Origin: Candidatus Krumholzibacteriia bacterium
GTDB lineage: Bacteria; Krumholzibacteriota; Krumholzibacteriia; WVZY01; JAKEHA01
Length of the DNA stretch: 64,000 nt
Direction: 5' to 3'
NCBI GenBank assembly: GCA_029865265.1
Contig: JAOUHG010000002.1
Location: 18,501 to 82,500 of the forward strand
Shown here: positions 50,708-58,656 of the stretch, in pieces
Position numbering within the stretch: position 1 is the stretch's first letter
Layout: every line of letters starts with the position of its first letter
Position numbers and translations under genes: made by a program
The notes under the pieces: generated by a model
What the model saw: the letters and a program-made list of their open reading frames with translations, nothing else
Told to the model about the DNA's origin: nothing
The model's database searches: none

Positions 50708-52327
50708 TTGAAGTACACCCGCCGCCTGATCCAGCTTCCGCTGCTCGCGGTCATGCTACTGCTCGCCTTCGCGGAATCCGCACCGGCCCAGCTCGTCGCC
50801 CGCTTCGATTTGCTCGGATCCGTGATCTCTCCGGACGGCGATGGCCGCCAGGATTCGACGCGCGTGCGCTACACCCTCGCCGACTCGGCGGTTGCACTGG
50901 GCGTGGTGGTGTTTGCGGCGGACTCGGTGACCCCGGTGTATACCCTGCGCGCGATGGCACCCGCATCGGCGGGCACACGCGACTTCTACTGGCGGGGCCA
51001 GCGCGACAACGGCACCTTCGCGGGCGAGGGCGCGTACGTCGTCACCCTGACCGCATTCGGCAACACCGCACCCGACACCGTCCTGAGCCTGCCGGTGTTC
51101 GTGGACACAACGCCGCCGCGCGTGCAGATCCTGAGTGTCACGCCCAACCCCTACGCCCCCGGACTGTCCGCCGCGCGCCCCGCGGTGGAAATCGCGCATG
51201 TCGTTTCCGACGCATCCCCGCTCTCCACCGGCCGGGCGCCCGACCAGCTCGGGGTGACGTTCACCAACCCGAGCGGCGCCCCCGTCGAGGCAACCGTGAC
51301 CACCGCCCCACCCTTCGCGGGACTGAGCGGAAACTACGTCAGTTCGTGGGATGCGAGCGCGGGCGGTGCCTCGCTGCCCGACGGCGAGTACCGCGTCGAT
51401 ATCACCATCGACGATGCCGCCGGCTACAGCGCAACGGCGAGCTACCGCTTCGAAATCGACGCCGCGGTGCCCACGGTTACCATTGAGAGCCCGGCGGACG
51501 GCGCGCGCGTGCGCGTCGTGCCCGACAGCCTGCGCGGGCGCGCCTTCGACCGGCACGGTGTCGACTCGCTGTACGTGAAGTACCCGTCGTCTCCCTACCA
51601 GCCCGTGACCGGCGCCGGCGTGCTCGACGATACCCTGCGCTTCGCCATCCCCCTGACCGACTCGGTGGTGAACGAGGGCACCTATGCCTTCTCGTTCCGC
51701 GCCGTGGACCAGGTGGGGCGGTCCGCCGTGTACACGTCCGTCTTTACCTACGACACCACCGCGCCGGCAGCGCCGGTGCTGGACGCGTTCACCGGGTCGT
51801 GGCTGACTTCGTTCTACCCGCTGTCGGGGAGTGTGGACAACGGCGGCGACGCATCCACCCTGGTCGACATCGTGCGCAACGGCGCCGTGATCGACTCGGT
51901 CCCCTCCGCGCTGTCCAACCGGTTCACCGTGAACGTCCCGCTCGAGGTGGGCCGCAACCAGATCGTTGCCGTGCAGCGCGATGGCGCCGGCAACGTAAGC
52001 GGTCCGTCGAACACCGTGGTGGTGAAGTTCCAATCCACCGGGGGCTTGTACTTCCCCGTACCGTTCACGCCGGGAGGCACCTTCCAGGTGAACGCCGAAC
52101 GCGTCGCGCGTTCCGTGACACTGCGCGTGTTCGACGTGACCGGCGACCTGGTGACGTTCTTCGAAGACGGCGGGACGAGCCGCTACTACGCCTTCAACTG
52201 GAACGGCCGCAACAGCAGCGACCAGCCGGTGCGGCGCGGTCCGCTGGTCGCGGTGGCGACGGTGCTCTACGACGACGGCTCGCGGGACGTCTACCGGGAA
52301 GTATTCCTGTTCGATTCCAATCCCTGA
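50708..52327 (+). CDS. Secreted protein with FlgD-Ig-like/Ig-type domains
   Basis: The 539-aa product has a signal peptide (about residues 1-27, ending AESAPAQ). It starts with FDLLGSVISPDGDGRQDSTRVRYTL, the FlgD-Ig N-motif, followed by DFYWRGQRDNGTFAGEGAYVVTL. Several Ig-like repeats open DTTPPRV, DAAVPTV and DTTAPAAPV, and a final FlgD-like domain reads RSVTLRVFDVTGDLVTFFEDGG to NWNGRNSSDQPVRRG. The YPNPFNP box is replaced by PVPFTPGG. It is co-transcribed with a PorV/PorQ-like protein, which suggests a surface or motility-type complex. TTG 50708 is the likely start. Confidence 0.8.
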   Translation: MKYTRRLIQLPLLAVMLLLAFAESAPAQLVARFDLLGSVISPDGDGRQDSTRVRYTLADSAVALGVVVFAADSVTPVYTLRAMAPASAGTRDFYWRGQRDNGTFAGEGAYVVTLTAFGNTAPDTVLSLPVFVDTTPPRVQILSVTPNPYAPGLSAARPAVEIAHVVSDASPLSTGRAPDQLGVTFTNPSGAPVEATVTTAPPFAGLSGNYVSSWDASAGGASLPDGEYRVDITIDDAAGYSATASYRFEIDAAVPTVTIESPADGARVRVVPDSLRGRAFDRHGVDSLYVKYPSSPYQPVTGAGVLDDTLRFAIPLTDSVVNEGTYAFSFRAVDQVGRSAVYTSVFTYDTTAPAAPVLDAFTGSWLTSFYPLSGSVDNGGDASTLVDIVRNGAVIDSVPSALSNRFTVNVPLEVGRNQIVAVQRDGAGNVSGPSNTVVVKFQSTGGLYFPVPFTPGGTFQVNAERVARSVTLRVFDVTGDLVTFFEDGGTSRYYAFNWNGRNSSDQPVRRGPLVAVATVLYDDGSRDVYREVFLFDSNP

Positions 52328-53238
52328 TGAAGCGGATCCTGACGGCATACATTGCGCTGCTGGCGCTGGGGGGATGGGCCCCGCACGCGCGCGCGGAGTC
52401 GTCCACCGGTGGCGCCTTCCTCGTGCCGGGGTACGGCGCGCGCGCCGCCGGCATGGCGGGCGCGGTGAGCGCGGTGATAGACGACGAGGGCGCCATCGAC
52501 TGGAACCCGGCACGGCTGGGGCTGGTGACGCGCACCCTGGGCGCGTCCTACGTACAACTGGTGCCGGGCGCATCGCTGGACCAGGCGGACCTCGCCTTCG
52601 TCACGCCGTTGTGCGCGGTGGAGCGCGGGGTGGCCAAACACGCGGCTGGCGTGATGCTCACCAACCTGTCCGCCGACATCGCCGGCCTCGAGTCGTACTC
52701 CGAAAACCACCTGCGCATGGCCTACGCCTTCACGCCGCAGCCACTGCTGAGCGTGGCCATCGCGGGCAAGCTGTTCTTCTCGCAGAGCGGCGTGTCCGGC
52801 TTCGACGCGTGGGGTTCGAGCGTCGATTTCGCCGGCTACCTGTCGCTGAGCGAGCACTGGGACGCCGCGGTGGTTGGCAAGGACCTGTTCTCGCGCTACT
52901 CGTTCGACGACGGCAGCGACGCGCACAAGGAGTCCAGCGTGGTGGTGGGGGTGGCGACGAGCCGCGTCCGCGTGCTCACACTCTCCGCCGACGCGGTACG
53001 CCAGTACTCGACGTGGACGCGCGGCCTGCTGGGCGCGGAGACGGATTACATCTTCTCGCACATCGCGCTTCGCGGCGGGGTGGCGTTCCACGCCGCGGGT
53101 GAATCACGCACCACGCCCTCGTTCGGCGCCAGCCTGCGTGCGTTCGACACGCGCCTGGTCGTCCACTACGCCGCGACCGTCGACGACGAGCAGGCGTTCG
53201 GCACCACCCACCGCTTCACGCTGGCCGTGCGCCTGTAG
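52327..53238 (+). CDS. PorV/PorQ-family outer membrane beta-barrel protein
   Basis: The 303-aa product has a signal peptide (about residues 1-25, ending HARAES). The family hallmark GARAAGMAGAVSAVIDDEGAIDWNPA follows, then beta-strand-rich sequence to the terminal RFTLAVRL, an outer-membrane barrel end. In Bacteroidetes, PorV and PorQ belong to the type IX secretion pathway and act on proteins with C-terminal sorting domains. Such a protein is encoded at 6.0-9.1 kb. The ATG overlaps the preceding TGA by one base. Confidence 0.85.
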   Translation: MKRILTAYIALLALGGWAPHARAESSTGGAFLVPGYGARAAGMAGAVSAVIDDEGAIDWNPARLGLVTRTLGASYVQLVPGASLDQADLAFVTPLCAVERGVAKHAAGVMLTNLSADIAGLESYSENHLRMAYAFTPQPLLSVAIAGKLFFSQSGVSGFDAWGSSVDFAGYLSLSEHWDAAVVGKDLFSRYSFDDGSDAHKESSVVVGVATSRVRVLTLSADAVRQYSTWTRGLLGAETDYIFSHIALRGGVAFHAAGESRTTPSFGASLRAFDTRLVVHYAATVDDEQAFGTTHRFTLAVRL

Positions 53239-53245
53239 CCGCGCG

Positions 53246-54460
53246 ATGCGCTCCATTGCGGGCATTTCCAACGGGGCCTTTCGAGCGGCGTTCGTCCTCT
53301 TCGCCCTGTTCGCGCCCTTCTCCATCGCCGGAATGAACTTCGCCCTCGGCCTCGCGGCCCTGGCGTGGACGCTGTGGATCATCGAACAGCGCGGCGCGCG
53401 GGTGCGCCCGGATGCGCTGGCGCTGGCGTCCATCGCGCTGGCGGCGTTCGCGCTGCCATCGATACTCCTCTCCGAGAACGCGGCCCGCGCCCTCAACGAC
53501 TGGCGCTCCTACTGGGAGTTGTCGATATGCTTCCTGGTGGGCGCGAGTATCGCCCGGGTGCGCGCGCGCGAGGCGGCGTTCTGGGCGCTGGCGTTCTCCG
53601 CCAGCGTGGCGTGTGTGGTTGCGTTCATCCAGCGCGCCGGCGGGCTGGACGCCGGCCCCATCCACATCGGTGCGGCGCACCGTGTGGGTGGAACCATGTT
53701 CACGATGACTTTCGCCGGGATCCTCTACCAGTTGATCCTGTTCACGGGTGCGGTGGCGCTCGCGCCGCGCTTCTCGCGATGGCGCTGGTGGCTGGCCGCG
53801 GTGGTGGCGATGGAGTTCACCGCCCTGCTCCTGACCATGACGCGGGGCGCGTGGGTGGCCCTGTTCGTCGGCGCCGCGGTGCTGTGCATGATGGTGCGCC
53901 GGCGCGCGGCCTTCATGGCCACCGCCCTCGCCCTGGCGGTGGCGTTGCTGTTTTCCTTCGTGTTTGCGCGCGATCAGGGCCGCACCATCGCGGTGACGGA
54001 ACTCGCGACGCGCCCCGCGGACCGCAACGTGGGAACGCGACTGGTGTTGTGGCAGATATCGTGGGATTTGTTTCTCCAGCACCCGGTGTTCGGCGTTGGC
54101 ATGGGCGATTACACCATCGAAGCCGACCGGCACCTGCGCGGCCGCAAGGTGCTCACCACGGTGGACACCCACAACGTGTACCTGCATCTTCTCGCCACCC
54201 GCGGGCTGGTGGGCTTCATCCCCTTCGTGCTGTACTTCGTGGTGCTGCTGCGCTCGCTGGCGCGTGTCTACGCGCGGGCGGGGCCGTCCTCGGTCGAACG
54301 GTACTACGCTGCGGGGACCGTCGCGGTGGTGGCGGCCATCCTGGCCGGCGCCCTGACGGAGAACAACGTGGACGACAGTGAGGTGTTCATGGTGTTCATG
54401 TTCCTGGTCGGCATCGCGCGCAGCCCGCTGGCGCGGGGAAATCCTCCGGCGGGCGGCTAG
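53246..54460 (+). CDS. Second O-antigen ligase-like membrane protein
   Basis: The 404-aa protein has about ten to twelve helices and the Wzy_C pattern: RLVLWQISWDLFLQHPVFGVGMGDY followed by DTHNVYLHLLATRGLVGFIPFVLYF, with the functional Arg and His. It starts 7 bp after the PorV/PorQ-like gene and its end overlaps a convergent gene by 4 bp. Being in an operon with two secretion or surface genes, it may ligate glycan to a surface protein or lipid; that is inference. Confidence 0.85.
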   Translation: MRSIAGISNGAFRAAFVLFALFAPFSIAGMNFALGLAALAWTLWIIEQRGARVRPDALALASIALAAFALPSILLSENAARALNDWRSYWELSICFLVGASIARVRAREAAFWALAFSASVACVVAFIQRAGGLDAGPIHIGAAHRVGGTMFTMTFAGILYQLILFTGAVALAPRFSRWRWWLAAVVAMEFTALLLTMTRGAWVALFVGAAVLCMMVRRRAAFMATALALAVALLFSFVFARDQGRTIAVTELATRPADRNVGTRLVLWQISWDLFLQHPVFGVGMGDYTIEADRHLRGRKVLTTVDTHNVYLHLLATRGLVGFIPFVLYFVVLLRSLARVYARAGPSSVERYYAAGTVAVVAAILAGALTENNVDDSEVFMVFMFLVGIARSPLARGNPPAGG

Positions 54461-55734
54461 GCGCGCCGCCGGACCCGGAGGCGCGCGGCCCAGACCAGCG
54501 CGGCGCCCGCGAAGATGCACATGACCGGTTCGACGGGAAGGCGTGTGCGCAACGACCCGAAGAACACCACCGCCACCGCGGTGTGGACCACCACGATCCC
54601 GTAGAGCAGGGCGAGTTCGCGCCAGCGGCGGCGCGTGAGCCACAGCCCCGCAACGAACAGGGTCATGGTGGGCAGCGCGTAGACGAAACCGATGTCGAAA
54701 TCGGCCGCCAGACGGCCCAGCGCCGAGTCCCTGCTCCACCACCAGCCGCTGCGGATGCCGCTCAGCCCCATGTCGCTCCTGAGCCGCCAGAAGCGCACCA
54801 GTTTCCACGTCACCAGTTCCGGAACGTCGCGCGGGTGCTCGCGCAGGTACGCGAGCCCCAGGTGCCATGCCATGCGATCCCGCGCCACATCGTCCAGCAC
54901 CATGAGTTCATCGTAGCGCGGCAGCGCCTCCAGCGGTGCCACGCCCCCGCGCCACGACGGCGTTTGCGCCACCTTCTCGTTGTTGCCCTGGTAGAACGTG
55001 ATGCCGCCATGCGTCGTCAGCGTCCATCCACCCATGACGGCGGCGTTGCGCGCGAGCCACGGCAGCATGATCATGGCAAACGCCGCCGCCATCGCGAGCA
55101 CGCGTACGGCACGCACGCGCCAGGGCACGGTGGCGAGCAGGAGCGCCGCCGCCAGCGTCCACTCGAACACGGGCAGGCCGGTGGGGCGGGTGAGCGCGGC
55201 CGCCCCCAGCAGGGCGGCGGGCGCCAGCGCCCGGCGTGGTTCCGACAGGAGTCCGCGCGGGTCGGGCGCAATCCACAACGCACCCAGCACCAGCACCATG
55301 TAGAGGTTCTCGGTAAGCAGGTAGCCGGAAATGAAGGCAAGAAACGGGTTGAGGGCGGCGAAGCCGGCGGCGGCGAGCGCAACCCCCGGACCGAAGAGGC
55401 GCCGCGCAACCGCGGCGGTCAGCGCCACCACCACAACACCCAGGATCACCTGGACGACGCGGCCCGCAACCGGGTCGGGATCGGTTGCGGCGTAGAGCGC
55501 GGCCAGCAGGCTGGGGTACATGGGCGGGCGGCGCGCGGTGGGGCCGCCATCCGGTTCCACGAACCCCTGCCCCAGCGCCAGGCGGGTTGCGATGCCGTGG
55601 TAGTCGGCCTCGTCACCCTTCGGCTCGGTGGCGAAGCCGACCACCCACCCGGCGAACACGACACGCAGCAACGCCGCCGCGAACAGGATCGCGAAGAACG
55701 CGCGCCTCGCGGCCGTGCCCCGCGCCTGCGTCAC
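54457..55734 (-). CDS. ArnT/PMT-like (GT39/GT83-type) membrane glycosyltransferase
   Basis: The 425-aa protein has about eleven membrane helices. The first loop carries EPKGDEADYHGIATRLALGQGF (acidic DE motif), then RRPPMYPSLLAALYA, as in undecaprenyl-phosphate-sugar-using transferases. Later, TTHGGITFYQGNN is typical of this subfamily. The GTG start at 55734 overlaps the pruA stop as GTGA, an odd functional partner. Confidence 0.87.
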   Translation of the reverse strand: MTQARGTAARRAFFAILFAAALLRVVFAGWVVGFATEPKGDEADYHGIATRLALGQGFVEPDGGPTARRPPMYPSLLAALYAATDPDPVAGRVVQVILGVVVVALTAAVARRLFGPGVALAAAGFAALNPFLAFISGYLLTENLYMVLVLGALWIAPDPRGLLSEPRRALAPAALLGAAALTRPTGLPVFEWTLAAALLLATVPWRVRAVRVLAMAAAFAMIMLPWLARNAAVMGGWTLTTHGGITFYQGNNEKVAQTPSWRGGVAPLEALPRYDELMVLDDVARDRMAWHLGLAYLREHPRDVPELVTWKLVRFWRLRSDMGLSGIRSGWWWSRDSALGRLAADFDIGFVYALPTMTLFVAGLWLTRRRWRELALLYGIVVVHTAVAVVFFGSLRTRLPVEPVMCIFAGAALVWAARLRVRRRA

Positions 55735-57284
55735 GCGGTCTTTTCGCTGACCGACTTTGCCTGCGTGAACAGCAGCAGGTAGTCACGCCCGCCGGCCTTG
55801 CTGTCGGTGCCCGACATGTTGAAGCCGCCAAACGGATGCACACCCACCAGCGCCCCCGTGCACTTGCGATTGAAGTACAGGTTGCCCACGTGGAAGTCCT
55901 GCCGGGCGCGCTCGATGTGATCGCGGTTGCTCGAGTACAGCGACCCGGTCAGGCCGTATTCGGTGTTGTTGGCGATCTCCATGGCGTGATCGAAGTCACG
56001 CGCCTTGATGATCGCGAGCACCGGCCCGAATATCTCCTCCAGCGAGATGGTGGCGTCGGGCGCGATGTCGCCAAACACCGTGGGCTGGATGAAGTAGCCG
56101 GCGCCCGGCGCGCGCGAACCGCCCGCGAGCAGGTCGCCCTCGCCCTTGCCGGTCTCGATGTAGTCGAGGATGGACTTCATGGCGCCTTCGTTGACCACCG
56201 GGCCCATGTAGTTGTCCTTCGACTCGTAGGGCGCCCCCAGCTTGATGGCGGCGACCTTCGGGATCAGGCGGCGCACGAACTCGTCATACACCTTTGCGTG
56301 CACGATCGCGCGCGAACACGCCGAACACTTCTGCCCCTGGAAGCCGAACGCCGACGTCCACACACCCGTCACCGCGGCGTCGAGATCACAATCGGCATCG
56401 ACCACGATGGAATCCTTGCCGCCCATCTCCAGCACGGCGCGCTTGATCCATATCTGGCCCTTGCGCGGCGTGCCGGCCTGCTGGTTGATGTGCAGGCCCA
56501 CCTCCTTGGATCCGGTGAATGCGATAAAGCGTGTCTTCGGGTGCTCGACCAGGTGGTTGCCCACCTCGCGCCCGCCACCGGGCAGGAAGTTGATCACGCC
56601 CGCGGGCAGGCCGACCTCCTCCATCACCTCCACGAACTTGGCGGCGATGATGGGGGAATCGCTGGATGGCTTGAGCACCACGGTGTTACCCGCCACGACG
56701 GCGGCCGATGTCATCCCCGCCATAATGGCCATGGGGAAGTTCCAGGGTGGAATCACCGCGCCCACACCGAGCGGAATGTAGAGCAGCTGGTTGTCCTCGC
56801 CGGCGATCTTCGTCAGCGGCTGCGGTTCGGCCAGGCGCAACGCCTCGCGGCCGTAGAACTCGAGGAAGTCGATGGTTTCGGCGACGTCACCGTCCGCCTC
56901 GGCCCAGCTCTTCCCCACTTCGTAGACCATCCACGCCGCGTACTCGAATTTTCGCTCGCGGATGATCCCGGCGGCCCGGAACAGGTACGACGCCCGCTCC
57001 TCGGCCGGAACCCTGCGCCAGGTTTCGAACGTGCGCAGCGCGACGTCCAACGCCTGCTCGGCATGCTTCCGGGTTCCCTCCGCGACGCGGCCGACCACGT
57101 TGTCCGGATTGGAGGGGTCGATGGAGGTGATGGTTCCCCTGGTCTTGATCTTCTCGCCGCCGATCACCAGCGGGTAGTCGCGGCCGAGCTCGGCGCGAAC
57201 CTTGTCCAGCGCCGCCTGCATCTTTGCGGCGACGGCCGGATCGCCGAAGTTGGAGAACGGCTCATTGACGAATGGCGTGGGCAT
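55731..57284 (-). CDS. pruA: L-glutamate gamma-semialdehyde dehydrogenase (1-pyrroline-5-carboxylate dehydrogenase)
   Basis: The 517-aa NAD-dependent aldehyde dehydrogenase oxidises glutamate semialdehyde to glutamate in proline catabolism. It begins PTPFVNEPFSNFGDPAVAAKMQAAL, diagnostic of the RocA/PruA subfamily. It has PPWNFPMAIMAGM, FTGSKEVG, LEMGGKDSIVV with the general-base Glu, GQKCSACSR with the nucleophile Cys320, and HPFGGFNMSGTDSKAGG near the end. It is monofunctional, without proline dehydrogenase. The ATG at 57284 has AAGGGAGA upstream; sequence to 57383 is not conserved. Confidence 0.95.
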   Translation of the reverse strand: MPTPFVNEPFSNFGDPAVAAKMQAALDKVRAELGRDYPLVIGGEKIKTRGTITSIDPSNPDNVVGRVAEGTRKHAEQALDVALRTFETWRRVPAEERASYLFRAAGIIRERKFEYAAWMVYEVGKSWAEADGDVAETIDFLEFYGREALRLAEPQPLTKIAGEDNQLLYIPLGVGAVIPPWNFPMAIMAGMTSAAVVAGNTVVLKPSSDSPIIAAKFVEVMEEVGLPAGVINFLPGGGREVGNHLVEHPKTRFIAFTGSKEVGLHINQQAGTPRKGQIWIKRAVLEMGGKDSIVVDADCDLDAAVTGVWTSAFGFQGQKCSACSRAIVHAKVYDEFVRRLIPKVAAIKLGAPYESKDNYMGPVVNEGAMKSILDYIETGKGEGDLLAGGSRAPGAGYFIQPTVFGDIAPDATISLEEIFGPVLAIIKARDFDHAMEIANNTEYGLTGSLYSSNRDHIERARQDFHVGNLYFNRKCTGALVGVHPFGGFNMSGTDSKAGGRDYLLLFTQAKSVSEKTA

Positions 57285-57382
57285 GAATGTCTCCCTTGCG
57301 AATGAAATTTCTCGAATGCGGCGGATGGGTGCGGCGGAGGGCTCTCCGTCCGCGCTGCGGAAGTAACCGTTTCCCGGCCTCA

Positions 57383-57412
57383 ACTATAGACAAACGCCGG
57401 CGGGCCTGTAAA
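57383..57412 (-). promoter_or_regulatory. Promoter of pruA
   Basis: Minus-strand TTTACA (57412-57407), an 18-nt spacer and TATAGT (57388-57383); both boxes match five of six consensus bases. The leader is about 95 nt. Confidence 0.65.
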
Positions 57413-57489
57413 CGGGCTTTTTGGTGGCTGCGGCGGGCGTTTGGGGGGATTCAACTTGCGCGTTTCGGCGCCGGTTGGCTACCGTCCGC

Positions 57490-57906
57490 ATGGTCATGCG
57501 AACCCACGTGGAAATGGTTCGTGTCCGCTACGGCGAGACCGACAAGATGGGTGTGGCCCACCACTCGAGCTACCTGTTGTGGTTCGAGCTGGGGCGCACC
57601 GGGCTCCTGCGCGCCGCCGGGCACTCCTACCGTGGACTGGAGGCGGAGGGTGTCATGCTGCCGGTGGTCGAATACGGGGCCACGTTCCTCAAGGGTGCGC
57701 ACTACGACGACGAGCTCGCCATCGAGACGAAGATCCGCGAGATGAAGAGCCGCGTGATCACCTTCGACTACCGGGTTCGGCGCGGCGAGGAGATCATCTC
57801 CCGCGGGTTCACCCGCCACGTGTGGGTGGACACCAACAGCCGGCCTCGCCGCCTCCCCGACGGGGTCACCGAGGCCATCACGCCGTTTCTCGCTTCCGGC
57901 GACTAG
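57490..57906 (+). CDS. YbgC-type acyl-CoA thioesterase (4HBT hotdog fold)
   Basis: From ATG 57490 the product is 138 aa; the ATG at 57496 is equally possible. VRVRYGETDKMGVAHHSSYLLWFELGRTGLL carries the catalytic Asp (D18) of the YbgC/4-hydroxybenzoyl-CoA thioesterase family. Strands such as ITFDYRVRRGEEIISRGFTRHVWVD follow. It hydrolyses acyl-CoA thioesters; the chain is unknown. In many Gram-negatives ybgC accompanies tol-pal genes, but here it stands alone, convergent with acylphosphatase and overlapping it by 4 bp. Confidence 0.88.
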   Translation: MVMRTHVEMVRVRYGETDKMGVAHHSSYLLWFELGRTGLLRAAGHSYRGLEAEGVMLPVVEYGATFLKGAHYDDELAIETKIREMKSRVITFDYRVRRGEEIISRGFTRHVWVDTNSRPRRLPDGVTEAITPFLASGD

Positions 57907-58193
57907 GCGATCGAAAACCCGCCCGCGGGATGCGCCGGCGGTTCCTCCCACACCCACTCGACGGCGGACACGGCCGCGGCCGGCGGTCCGATGCGCACGA
58001 ACGCCAGCGCGGCCTCGCATGCTTCGCGCGTTCCCACGAACAACGCCTCCACGCGCCCGTCGGGCAGGTTCTTCACCCACCCGGCGAGACCGAGTTCGCG
58101 GGCGCGCTGGCGGGTGGAATCCCGGAAGAAGACACCCTGGACCCGGCCGCTTACCCACGCGTGCATCGCGACGATTTCCCGCGATCCGCTCAC
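57903..58193 (-). CDS. acyP: Acylphosphatase
   Basis: The 96-aa reading from GTG 58193 (GTGA overlap with the archease gene) contains the whole acylphosphatase fold. VSGRVQGVFFRDSTRQRA has the phosphate-binding Arg24, and GWVKNLPDGRVEALFVG has the catalytic Asn42. An ATG at 58166 would give 87 aa, nearer the family's ~90. It hydrolyses acyl phosphates such as acetyl or carbamoyl phosphate. Confidence 0.9.
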   Translation of the reverse strand: MSGSREIVAMHAWVSGRVQGVFFRDSTRQRARELGLAGWVKNLPDGRVEALFVGTREACEAALAFVRIGPPAAAVSAVEWVWEEPPAHPAGGFSIA

Positions 58194-58618
58194 AGGTCGA
58201 ACACCACCCGGCAGCGCCAGCCCTCCCCGGTTTCCTCGACCTGCAGGCCGTGATAGGTCGCAGCCTTGACGTCGAAACGCAACTGCCCCGCGTGGTCCCG
58301 AGCCGGAGCGCCGCGCACCGTGCCGCACAGCGCGTCGTGCCCGGCCGCCCGCACACTCACGTCGCTGTAGATCTCGCCGTGGGTCGCGGCCATCAGGATC
58401 ACCGCCGAGAGCCAGTCCACCAGCAGCCCGCCGGCATCCGCGCACGCAGCCTCCACAGGGCGCTCCACTACCGGCTCCACCCGGCTCCAGGCCATGAGTC
58501 CCATGAGGCCGCGGGTGGCGTTCTCGATCATTTCGGCGCGCGTCGCCCCCCAGGCCTCGATGGCGACGTCGCCCGAGTAGTCGATCTCCTCATAGCCTCT
58601 CACGGGAGTGCCTGTCAT
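58190..58618 (-). CDS. Archease-family protein
   Basis: The 142-aa product has the archease/SHS2-like pattern: YEEIDYSGDVAIEAWGATRAEMIENATRGL near the start, LLVDWLSAVILMAATHGEIYSDV mid-way, and AATYHGLQVEETGEGWRCRVVFDL at the end. That includes the conserved acidic residues and the final VxDL. Archease activates the RNA ligase RtcB by promoting guanylylation; no rtcB is in the window. ATG 58618 is the natural start. Confidence 0.88.
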   Translation of the reverse strand: MTGTPVRGYEEIDYSGDVAIEAWGATRAEMIENATRGLMGLMAWSRVEPVVERPVEAACADAGGLLVDWLSAVILMAATHGEIYSDVSVRAAGHDALCGTVRGAPARDHAGQLRFDVKAATYHGLQVEETGEGWRCRVVFDL

Positions 58619-58656
58619 TGGGAAGCCCGCATCCTTGTATACGGCCCCGCCGGTGA

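Noticed and set aside
57340..57365. Possible remnant of the element near pruA (GCGCTGCGGAA)
   Set aside because: Only 11 nt of the core are shared, with no inverted arms and no other core segment.
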